Under the pieces are notes generated by a model. It had not been told where the DNA came from. It searched no databases and saw nothing but the letters and a program-made list of their open reading frames with translations. DNA of 25,035 nucleotides from a virus: IMG/VR virus record IMGVR_UViG_3300025889_000886, positions 1 to 25,035 of that record; one strand, 5' to 3'. Every line of letters begins with the position of its first letter. Positions within the stretch are counted from its first letter, which is position 1. The position numbers and the translations under genes were made by a program. Of this stretch, positions 13,364-19,758 are shown piece by piece.

Positions 13364-13392
13364 ATTCTACCAGGCAACGGATATTTCGTCAA
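13364..13392 (-). promoter_or_regulatory. Sigma70-type promoter, TTGACG-17-TAGAAT (copy 3)
   Basis: TTGACG (13392-13387) and TAGAAT (13369-13364) on the minus strand have a 17-base spacer that again opens AAATATCC. Outside the core it diverges from copies 1 and 2, so the conserved part marks what recognition needs. It drives the genes at 12508-13325. Confidence 0.85.
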
Positions 13393-13419
13393 TAGTTTTT
13401 CTGAGTTTTTTATGGTGAG

Positions 13420-13498
13420 AAATCAGGCACTTAGAGATTATTATCAGTTTTTTTGAAAACAGTGTAAAATCAATGGTTTATCAATAAGTGCCTGATTT
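13420..13498. repeat. GGCACTTA hairpin repeat cluster 3 (inverted pair)
   Basis: Two 14-bp arms, AAATCAGGCACTTA (13420-13433) and TAAGTGCCTGATTT (13485-13498), form a perfect inverted repeat with a 51-base interval holding T and A runs. The minus-orientation unit (13455-13494) starts right after the TAA of the gene at 13499-14461 and has its own smaller AAAATCA/TGATTTT hairpin. As a minus-strand terminator it lacks a clean final T run; in plus direction a T run follows. Confidence 0.65.
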
Positions 13499-14461
13499 TT
13501 AAAGGAATTTTAATCCTAGAGGGTAGTAGGTCCGCATATACCAATCGATACCATGACGAAGACCATCGTTCAAATCATACGTTGGTTTCCAGTCTGGAAG
13601 GAGTTTCTGAAATCTATAACTGTTGAGAAGCTTTCTCTTCATTCCAACAGGTTTGTCTTTATTATAGACAAATTCACAATCCACATCCATAATATCTCTG
13701 ATGGCATTAGCAATCTCTGTAACTGTATATTCTTTTTGAGTACCAACATTCAAAAGATGATATGGAATAGTTGGAGCTTTAGCCATAAGATCAAATGATG
13801 CGCGGGCGAGATCATCGACATGCATAAGCTCACGCTTTTGAGTTCCGTCTCCCCAGATTTCAACTTTTGTGCGGCCACCTTTCTTTTTGGCTTCAATCAT
13901 TTTATAGATAAGAGCTCCAACCACGTGGCTGTTTGTTCCGTTGATTTTATCAAGAGGACCATAGAGATTTGGAGGAATGATAGTCACAAATTTATTCTTT
14001 GTGAATTTGGATCCAAACCAACTGGCTTTATGACCTAGCAATTTACCTTCAGCATATCCAATATTTGTTTCCTCAGGAGACAAACCGGAGTACAGATCCA
14101 TCTCATCCATGATAGCAAGATCTGGAGGATAGACACAGCTTGAACTGTAATAAAAAACATTGACATCTTCGAAGTTTTTATTGATTGCATCTATGAGGTT
14201 CAATGCAATCATACCGTTTTCCATGAAATAGTCATAATGACGATTCATATTATCAGCAATTCCACCAACCAACCCTGCAGTGATGAAAAACTGATTTTCA
14301 TTCGGTCTTTCATTTCTAAGTCTCATCAACAAACGATATGTATCTTTACGATCTGTGAAATCTGCATCATCTCTGTCAAGTGTAATAGCAAATTCTGATC
14401 TGCGTCGAGCCTCATGCATTAAAGCTTTACCGACCATTCCTGCGCCTAGAATTACAGCCAT
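13499..14461 (-). CDS. GDP-L-fucose synthase / ColC-like epimerase-reductase
   Basis: This is an extended short-chain dehydrogenase of 320 residues, the usual length of GDP-fucose synthase. It has a nucleotide-binding GAGMVG (6-11), SSSCVYP (106-112), GYAEGK with Tyr136 and Lys140, and PPNLYGP followed by NSHVVGAL with His179. Ser107, Cys109, Tyr136, Lys140 and His179 coincide with catalytic positions I recall for E. coli GDP-fucose synthase: Ser-Tyr-Lys for reduction, Cys and His as epimerisation acid/base. It would convert a GDP-4-keto-6-deoxymannose-type substrate to the L-sugar using NADPH. The neighbouring ColD-like gene makes a GDP-colitose route equally possible. It overlaps that gene as TAATG and closes the sugar operon. 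Confidence 0.87.
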   Translation of the reverse strand: MAVILGAGMVGKALMHEARRRSEFAITLDRDDADFTDRKDTYRLLMRLRNERPNENQFFITAGLVGGIADNMNRHYDYFMENGMIALNLIDAINKNFEDVNVFYYSSSCVYPPDLAIMDEMDLYSGLSPEETNIGYAEGKLLGHKASWFGSKFTKNKFVTIIPPNLYGPLDKINGTNSHVVGALIYKMIEAKKKGGRTKVEIWGDGTQKRELMHVDDLARASFDLMAKAPTIPYHLLNVGTQKEYTVTEIANAIRDIMDVDCEFVYNKDKPVGMKRKLLNSYRFQKLLPDWKPTYDLNDGLRHGIDWYMRTYYPLGLKFL

Positions 14462-15669
14462 TAAGTTATACTCCGCATTATATCAATAAAGTGATCTATT
14501 TCTGTACTAAGATCGCGGCTGTCATTTCCAATAAAGAATCCATTATCATGAATACCATCTGCGACAGTCATTTCTCCATAAACACGATGTTCTATATTCT
14601 TCATGACTGGTGTTCTAAGAAAATTACCAGCAACAATAGGACGAACAGCAATACCAGCCGCTTTCAGTTGATCGGCAATTTTATCTCGATCCAATCCTTT
14701 TCTTAGAATGAAACCAAAGCCAAATGATGATGTCAATCCATCGTCAAACTGTGTTTGAAGTCTTCCCCACGTAACTTTTGTTTTTTCCATTTCGTTTCTG
14801 AGATAGAAAAGATTTTCACGACGTTTGTTTATGAATTTGCCGGCTTTATTGAGTTGCTCATATCCAATTGCACCAGAAATTTCAGTAGGACGAACATTAT
14901 ATCCTAATGCCACAAAATTGAATGGAGCATAGAAGTCGTTCTTTTTCTTGATACTAAGTGCACTGACATTATCTAAATGTCTATCCCATCCGTGAGATCG
15001 AATAGATTTAAGATAATCTCTAACAGAAGAATTATCTGTAACAACCATTCCTCCTTCCATCGTTTGTAAATGATGACTAAAGAATGTACTATATGTAGTC
15101 ATGAGTCCAATTGAACCAGGTTCTTCAAATTTTTCATCCACGATTTCATCATCAGAATTTTTGTATTGTCTCAGAACTTTACATCCAAATCCCTCACAAT
15201 TATCAATGAGCAAAAAAAGATCATTTGCTCTACAAAATCTATCTACTTCTTTTAGGTTTGAAGAATTGCCAAGGAGTGTTACAAACAGAATAGCTTTTGT
15301 TTTATTCGACAAAACTGCTTCAAGATAAGAAGCACGCATAGTAAAAGATTCACTGTCTACATCTACAAACACTGGAATAAGACCATATTGTACGAGAGGA
15401 AAATACGTAGTTGACCAACTGACAGCAGGAACAATAACTTCATCGCCGGGTTGAAGTAATCCCATTTGTACCATTGTGGAAATCATAATGAGATTAGCAG
15501 ATGATCCACTATTCGTCATGACACCATAATCTGCTCCTACATATGTCGCAAATGCGTCCTCATATTTCTCTACTTTTTCACCCATAGTGTATTGACCACT
15601 GAGAAGTACATCAATACCAGCTTTTAGTTCTTCTTTTCCCCATGTGTCTGTTGCAAGTTCATATTTCAT
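14461..15669 (-). CDS. DegT-family enzyme with His at the PLP-lysine site, ColD-like 3-dehydratase
   Basis: The 402-residue product is a DegT/DnrJ/EryC1/StrS fold-type I enzyme: TNSGSSANL (52-60), PAVSWSTT (81-88), LIDNCEGFG with Asp156, and TFFSHHLQTMEGG (195-207). Where aminotransferases have the Schiff-base lysine, this sequence has His199. That replacement is known from 3-dehydratases such as ColD, which use PMP to make GDP-4-keto-3,6-dideoxymannose. I infer sugar 3-dehydration rather than transamination. The ATG at 15669 has GAGG nine bases upstream; the longer frame to 15735 lies inside the upstream gene. It overlaps both neighbours, so the operon structure is tight. The nucleotide on the substrate (GDP or CDP) cannot be seen. 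Confidence 0.83.
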   Translation of the reverse strand: MKYELATDTWGKEELKAGIDVLLSGQYTMGEKVEKYEDAFATYVGADYGVMTNSGSSANLIMISTMVQMGLLQPGDEVIVPAVSWSTTYFPLVQYGLIPVFVDVDSESFTMRASYLEAVLSNKTKAILFVTLLGNSSNLKEVDRFCRANDLFLLIDNCEGFGCKVLRQYKNSDDEIVDEKFEEPGSIGLMTTYSTFFSHHLQTMEGGMVVTDNSSVRDYLKSIRSHGWDRHLDNVSALSIKKKNDFYAPFNFVALGYNVRPTEISGAIGYEQLNKAGKFINKRRENLFYLRNEMEKTKVTWGRLQTQFDDGLTSSFGFGFILRKGLDRDKIADQLKAAGIAVRPIVAGNFLRTPVMKNIEHRVYGEMTVADGIHDNGFFIGNDSRDLSTEIDHFIDIMRSIT

Positions 15670-16366
15670 TTTCATTGACCTCGATTGTGGTAATATTAAA
15701 ACTATCAGAAAGATATCGTAGAGAAATAATATCACTTTCTGAAACGACAGGATTATCTTTGTTTATATAAATCTTTGTCCGATTCCGCCCTAAAACTGCA
15801 GCAGAAATAGTAAACATAGAAAAACCACCAATAACCAAATCTGAATACATACAAGAATACCAATCTGCAACTGGAGAATTAGACTTTAGAAGATTATTTT
15901 TGTACATTGGATAATATAGTTCTTCAATTCTCTGATGATCGTTTCCAATAAACAAAGCATCATCTTGAAAGTCATGAAAATAGATGCTCCAAAGTTGCCT
16001 ATAAAAACTATCTGGAAGACATTTACGATCGCCATTGCGATAATGAAACAACAAATGACTGGATCGAAAAAGAAAATCTCTTTTCATTCGCCACAATGCT
16101 TCTTTCTTTACATCCGAAAAATATTTTATGAGAATCTCAAGATTTTCTTTCTTAAAACACCCAACCTTTTTTGTATCATCTACAAACTGTACTGGAACCC
16201 CGAGATCAAAGATTTGACTGAGATAGTCAACCTTAGAATGATCTGCTGTGTCTTTTGTATTGATATGAATTTCTTTCAATTCATGTCCAGTCATTTGAAG
16301 CTGAGCAAGACCAACAAGATATTCCATCACCTGTGTGCCAAGAGAACCTCTTACATTAAGAATCAT
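15659..16366 (-). CDS. GT11-like (fucosyltransferase-type) glycosyltransferase (235 aa)
   Basis: The N-terminal VRGSLGTQVMEYLVGLAQLQ recalls the GGLGNQMFQYA motif of alpha-1,2-fucosyltransferases (GT11). LFHYRNGD has the HxRxxD pattern (His108, Arg110, Asp113) that binds GDP-fucose. DLVIGGFSMFTISAAVLG (about 176-193) resembles the late 'SxFSxWaAyL' motif. At 235 residues it is shorter than most GT11 enzymes, so it is divergent or minimal. It would transfer the L-sugar made by the two downstream genes. GGAG lies six bases before the ATG, which overlaps the methyltransferase stop as ATGA. The acceptor is unknown. Confidence 0.62.
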   Translation of the reverse strand: MILNVRGSLGTQVMEYLVGLAQLQMTGHELKEIHINTKDTADHSKVDYLSQIFDLGVPVQFVDDTKKVGCFKKENLEILIKYFSDVKKEALWRMKRDFLFRSSHLLFHYRNGDRKCLPDSFYRQLWSIYFHDFQDDALFIGNDHQRIEELYYPMYKNNLLKSNSPVADWYSCMYSDLVIGGFSMFTISAAVLGRNRTKIYINKDNPVVSESDIISLRYLSDSFNITTIEVNENEI

Positions 16367-16842
16367 TTCTTACTCCACAATGTGAGAACACCACGCGGGT
16401 GCTCTTCAAGTTCTTCAATCTCACAACCCAACTCCGCGGCCCAATATTCATAAAATTCAGGAAAATATCCAGTTGAATAGATATAAGGTTCTTGATGACG
16501 GTCACATTTCATTGGGCACGTAATAATAAACTTACCTTTATAGTCTGTTATTCTAACAAGCTCTTTAAGTAAGTCAACCGGATTTGGTATGTGTTCTAAA
16601 ACTTCAGTCAGTAGAATATTTTCCATACTTCTATCATTAAAAGGCAAAGGTTGTGTTAGATCATGCTTTATATCTACATCATATTCGCCAAAATCAAGAC
16701 TTATATATTCTAAACCATGAGCTTCACAAATAGACTTATAAGGCATCGGTCCAGCACCAACATCAAGAATAGCCTCTTTAGAACTGAGCTTTTGAATTTG
16801 GTTTGGAATCCATTCTTGTCGAAATGATTTATAATCTTGCAT
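16363..16842 (-). CDS. SAM-dependent methyltransferase, class I (159 aa)
   Basis: The glycine-rich motif I, AILDVGAGPMPY (near residue 25), is followed by an acidic strand end, YISLDFG, and the post-motif LTEVLEHIPNPVDLLKEL, the usual layout of small class I (Methyltransf_11-like) enzymes. It would move a methyl group from SAM to a small molecule or sugar; position in a sugar operon favours sugar O-methylation. The start is taken as ATG 16842, two bases after the upstream stop (TGA-TA-ATG). It has no membrane segment. The missing C-terminal cap compared with longer family members means that substrate recognition cannot be judged. Confidence 0.82.
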   Translation of the reverse strand: MQDYKSFRQEWIPNQIQKLSSKEAILDVGAGPMPYKSICEAHGLEYISLDFGEYDVDIKHDLTQPLPFNDRSMENILLTEVLEHIPNPVDLLKELVRITDYKGKFIITCPMKCDRHQEPYIYSTGYFPEFYEYWAAELGCEIEELEEHPRGVLTLWSKK

Positions 16843-16844
16843 TA

Positions 16845-17906
16845 TCAAAAGGTCTGCATAGGATAAGGAATACGAATTGAGCCATGAATAGCATCACGAT
16901 ATGTTGTTTCTGTTACGTCACCTCGACGATGAAAACCGAAGACATTTGCAATGATAAGAGTGTTTGCTTTGACTTTCATTTTCTGTGGCGACAATCCAAG
17001 TTTTCCAATTTCACTTTCATTGATTCTTAAACTTCCTTCATGATGACCGGCACCACGCCAGTCTTCATAGTTTTTATCAAAAGCATTTAATGACTGTTTA
17101 TAATGCCAATCAATAATCTCTGGACTTTCCATAAGATCAACGGAACATGGAACATACTCGAATGCACCTTCTTCTACATCATTTGGAAAATACCAGAACT
17201 TTACAGCAGGGAAGAAAATATCAGAATGGAAAACCTTTTGAATATCGTTGTCGTCTGGTTTGTTTTCAATTCTCTGTAAAAAGATGTTTTCATAAAACAA
17301 TTTTTCTGCTCCATCTGCTCGTTGCAGACCGGTAGCATTACAGACATACAACTTAATTAGATCATAGATCATAAGAAGATGCCCATCGGGTGTGGGCCGA
17401 TTGAAAGGTTGCTTATTGACTGAAAATTTGTCAACTCTTGAAATTGAGAGATCTGCAACTTGCGTTAGATACTTTTCTAGAACATTATTGATTTGAACAT
17501 ATCCAAGAGTATGATACTTATTAGAGAACACACTTGTATGTGATCGGATAATTGAAGCATAATAAGAAAAGATCATACGAAAAACATGAAGACCGTTTTC
17601 AAGTTTTTCTTTCGTATAGACAACACCGTCTATGTTTTTATAGTTTGAGGTGAGTCTAACATATTCTTCTTCATCTTCTGTATAATTTAAAAGAAAAGAA
17701 ATATTTTGAAGATTGCATTCACGTTGATATGGTGTAGAATTTGGATCTAGAAATTGCAGTTCGTTTTTCTTAATAGAAAAAAGCTGATCATCATTAAGAT
17801 CTAATCCGTTCTGACATAAAAACCGGGTGAACAGAGGAATTCGCATACAACCGAGCCTGTGAAATATGCTCTGGTTTTCTGTGCCACTTTCCGTTGATAT
17901 TGTCAT
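16845..17906 (-). CDS. PhyH-like Fe(II)/2-oxoglutarate dioxygenase (up to 353 aa)
   Basis: The C-terminal half has KVFHSDIFFPAVKFWYF with the HxD iron pair (His227, Asp229), EGAFEYVPCS, and ANTLIIANVFGFHRRGD with the distal His326 and a basic 2-oxoglutarate-binding residue after it. This is the phytanoyl-CoA dioxygenase fold, used for hydroxylations including natural-product and sugar tailoring. The N-terminal 200 residues are not recognised. The frame from ATG 17906 overlaps the GIY-YIG gene by 113 bases; ATG 17846 (residue 21) reduces the overlap to 53 bases and is an alternative start. It is the first gene of the sugar operon, so it may hydroxylate the sugar or its carrier. Confidence 0.75.
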   Translation of the reverse strand: MTISTESGTENQSIFHRLGCMRIPLFTRFLCQNGLDLNDDQLFSIKKNELQFLDPNSTPYQRECNLQNISFLLNYTEDEEEYVRLTSNYKNIDGVVYTKEKLENGLHVFRMIFSYYASIIRSHTSVFSNKYHTLGYVQINNVLEKYLTQVADLSISRVDKFSVNKQPFNRPTPDGHLLMIYDLIKLYVCNATGLQRADGAEKLFYENIFLQRIENKPDDNDIQKVFHSDIFFPAVKFWYFPNDVEEGAFEYVPCSVDLMESPEIIDWHYKQSLNAFDKNYEDWRGAGHHEGSLRINESEIGKLGLSPQKMKVKANTLIIANVFGFHRRGDVTETTYRDAIHGSIRIPYPMQTF

Positions 17907-18258
17907 TATAATAATTGTCCTCTTCTAATACATTATGAAAGAACTGCTGACGAACCTCTTCGTAGTTGCAGTCTCCTCTTGTCTTATGGAGAGAAATAAC
18001 TTCTCTCTTGAAATTTTCTTTACCGTACTGCTCAACGTCTTCTAAGAGAGTCTTAGATGAGCCATAATAGTCTCTCCAATCGCTCTCTTTACGCTGTCTT
18101 CTTTTTCTGCCTTTGACTTTTCTTATGGAGAAGAAATATTTGCGACCAATGTATTTTTTACCAGTCAATGTATTTGTTATAATATAAACCATTCCCTCAT
18201 ATTTGTCAATGTCTTTTAATTCTTCTCCACGGAAAATCCATGGATTATTCTTCTTCAT
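17794..18258 (-). CDS. SegE-like GIY-YIG endonuclease-like protein (154 aa)
   Basis: GMVYIITN and KKYIGRKYF form the two halves of the GIY-YIG motif. WRDYYGSSKTLLEDVEQYGKENFKREV and the CNYEEVRQQF helix with its Glu are typical of the Seg-like subgroup in T4-type phages. T4 Seg proteins are freestanding homing endonucleases that cut and copy themselves into related genomes. Many members in cyanophages have no shown activity. The ATG at 18258 overlaps the zinc-ribbon stop by 14 bases. The C-terminal 20 residues run into the dioxygenase gene, which suggests that the boundary was made by insertion or recombination. Confidence 0.82.
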   Translation of the reverse strand: MKKNNPWIFRGEELKDIDKYEGMVYIITNTLTGKKYIGRKYFFSIRKVKGRKRRQRKESDWRDYYGSSKTLLEDVEQYGKENFKREVISLHKTRGDCNYEEVRQQFFHNVLEEDNYYNDNINGKWHRKPEHISQARLYANSSVHPVFMSERIRS

Positions 18259-18400
18259 CAAAGAAAATATCGTCCTCCGCCTCTGATAATTCAAAACCAC
18301 AGATAGGACAGAATTTTACTTCCAAATCGTCATTTTCTAATTCAATGGTTGATTCTTCAATACACTTTGGACAGATGATTGTATCGCTTACTGCGCCCAT
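18245..18400 (-). CDS. Small zinc-ribbon protein (51 aa)
   Basis: A 51-codon ORF starts at ATG 18400 inside the last codons of nrdB, with GGAGG four bases upstream, and ends at 18245. It has two CxxC pairs, CPKC and CPIC, 18 residues apart, which should bind one zinc ion. It ends in an acidic tail (SEAEDDIFFDEEE). Such ribbons often mediate protein or nucleic-acid contacts. It joins nrdB to the GIY-YIG gene by overlaps of 13 and 14 bases. The strong SD and the paired cysteines make it a convincing gene. Confidence 0.75.
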   Translation of the reverse strand: MGAVSDTIICPKCIEESTIELENDDLEVKFCPICGFELSEAEDDIFFDEEE

Positions 18401-19356
18401 ACTTCCTCCCAGCTTCCTTTGAGTGCTCCCTTAGCATAATCTGTTGCTCGATTCTCAAAGAAATTAGTATGAATCGGAGCATTGATAAGAGTTTCCACCC
18501 AAGGTAGTGGATTTCTTTTGACTTTGAAGATACCTTTGAGACCCATACTAATCAGACGGCGATCTGCGATATATCGAATGTATTTTTTGACCTCATCATC
18601 TCTTAAGCCTTGAATGGTACCCATCTGAAAAGCCAAATCAATGAATTGATCTTCAAGTTCAACCATCTTTTCACAGATGGAATAGATCTGTTCTTTTGTT
18701 TTGTCATTCCATTCACCGCGGTTTTCTTCAACAAGATATCGAAATAGCTTGATCATTGCTTCTGTATGCATTGTTTCATCAACAATAGACCAGGTAATAA
18801 TCTGCCCCATACCTTTCATTTTTCCATGACGTGGAAAATTCAGAAGCATAATAAATGAGCTGAATAGAGCAAGACCTTCTGTAAATGCACTGATGGCTGC
18901 GATCTTAATTAAAGTGGATGCATTGTTTTCAATCTTCTCCATAAAGTATTCATGCTTCTGACGCATAGCATCATACTCATTGAATTCGTTGTAGGTTGAC
19001 TCAGGCATCCCTAATGTTTCAATGAGGTGACTATAGGCTGCAACGTGTAAAGCCTCACGTGCACCAAATCCAAGAAGCATCATACGAATTTCGGGCTGCT
19101 GAAAATATGGGAGATAATTCTTAACATACCCACCAGCAACATCAAGATCTGACTGTGTAAAGAAACGAAAAATCTGTGTAAGGAAGTATTTTTCCTCCAC
19201 AGATAATTTTGTCTTCCAATCTTTGATATCTTCCAGCATTGGAACTTCCGTATGCAACCAGTGAGATTGCTCATGCTTGAGCCAGATGTCGTAGAATTCT
19301 GGATATTGAAACGGTTTGAAATATTCGCGTGGTTCTGTAAGCTTAAGCTTCTTCAT
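18388..19356 (-). CDS. nrdB: Class I ribonucleotide reductase, small subunit
   Basis: At 322 residues it is slightly shorter than cellular NrdB. The di-iron ligands appear in order: Asp in FTQSDLD (70-72), Glu101 and His104 in REALHVAAYSH, Glu in FTEGLALF, and Glu and His in VDETMHTEAM. Tyr108 sits four residues after His104, the spacing of the radical tyrosine in E. coli NrdB, so a tyrosyl radical cofactor is expected. It works with NrdA, three genes upstream, to reduce ribonucleotides. The start overlaps the 65-residue zinc-ribbon gene by 14 bases. The last codons overlap the next zinc-ribbon gene. Confidence 0.95.
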   Translation of the reverse strand: MKKLKLTEPREYFKPFQYPEFYDIWLKHEQSHWLHTEVPMLEDIKDWKTKLSVEEKYFLTQIFRFFTQSDLDVAGGYVKNYLPYFQQPEIRMMLLGFGAREALHVAAYSHLIETLGMPESTYNEFNEYDAMRQKHEYFMEKIENNASTLIKIAAISAFTEGLALFSSFIMLLNFPRHGKMKGMGQIITWSIVDETMHTEAMIKLFRYLVEENRGEWNDKTKEQIYSICEKMVELEDQFIDLAFQMGTIQGLRDDEVKKYIRYIADRRLISMGLKGIFKVKRNPLPWVETLINAPIHTNFFENRATDYAKGALKGSWEEVWAQ

Positions 19357-19540
19357 TGATTGTTGCTCTATCGTTAGGTAACACTTCTGTTAGCAACTTC
19401 TTATCACCATACTGTTTGGCAACTTCTTCGTTGTAATAAGGAGATGGTTTCATTGGGCAACCGCCAACACATTGTGTCCAATCATCGCCACTGTTTTTGC
19501 CGCATTTTGGACAAATTAGCTTATTTTCTGCTTCAAACAT
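19343..19540 (-). CDS. Small cysteine-rich zinc-ribbon-like protein (65 aa)
   Basis: ATG 19540 has GAGG seven bases upstream; the frame above it is not needed. The product carries CPKC and CVGGC (about residues 11-29), a likely zinc knuckle, then MKPSPYYNEEVAKQYGD. The function is unknown. Its position between nrdA and nrdB and its two Cys pairs could suit redox or subunit contact work with the reductase, but this is inference. Confidence 0.65.
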   Translation of the reverse strand: MFEAENKLICPKCGKNSGDDWTQCVGGCPMKPSPYYNEEVAKQYGDKKLLTEVLPNDRATINEEA

Positions 19541-19713
19541 TCTTCTACCTCTAAGTTTATTGTACCACATACTGGATATTGCCCAGGCTTAATTCTCGAC
19601 GTAACGATCATATCAGGTTCTGTGGATGTGTCGTTACCATTTATATATCCTCTTTTCCAAGCATACTCTGGATTAAATCTTGCTCTGCATCCTTTACAGT
19701 TAATCAGTGACAT
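19516..19713 (-). CDS. Small cysteine-containing protein (65 aa)
   Basis: The ATG at 19713 follows AGGAG by 11 bases. The product opens MSLINCKGCRARFNPEYAW, with a CxxC pair, and has two more Cys (in QYPVCG and EVEECLK) that could complete a zinc site. It overlaps the next small gene by 25 bases. I recognise no family. Together with its neighbour it forms a pair of Cys-rich proteins inside the nrd operon. Confidence 0.6.
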   Translation of the reverse strand: MSLINCKGCRARFNPEYAWKRGYINGNDTSTEPDMIVTSRIKPGQYPVCGTINLEVEECLKQKIS

Positions 19714-19758
19714 TTATAAAAGGTCTCCTATCTGCCCATCAACAATATCATCAATTTT

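Noticed and set aside
721-13494. Sigma54 (-24/-12) reading of the GGCACTTA repeats
   Set aside because: GGCAC resembles a -24 element, but no GC is found at the required -12 distance in any unit.
19711-19718. TATAAATG as a fourth late promoter
   Set aside because: The last base differs from TATAAATA and is the start codon region of the gene at 19516-19713, so a promoter match is not convincing.
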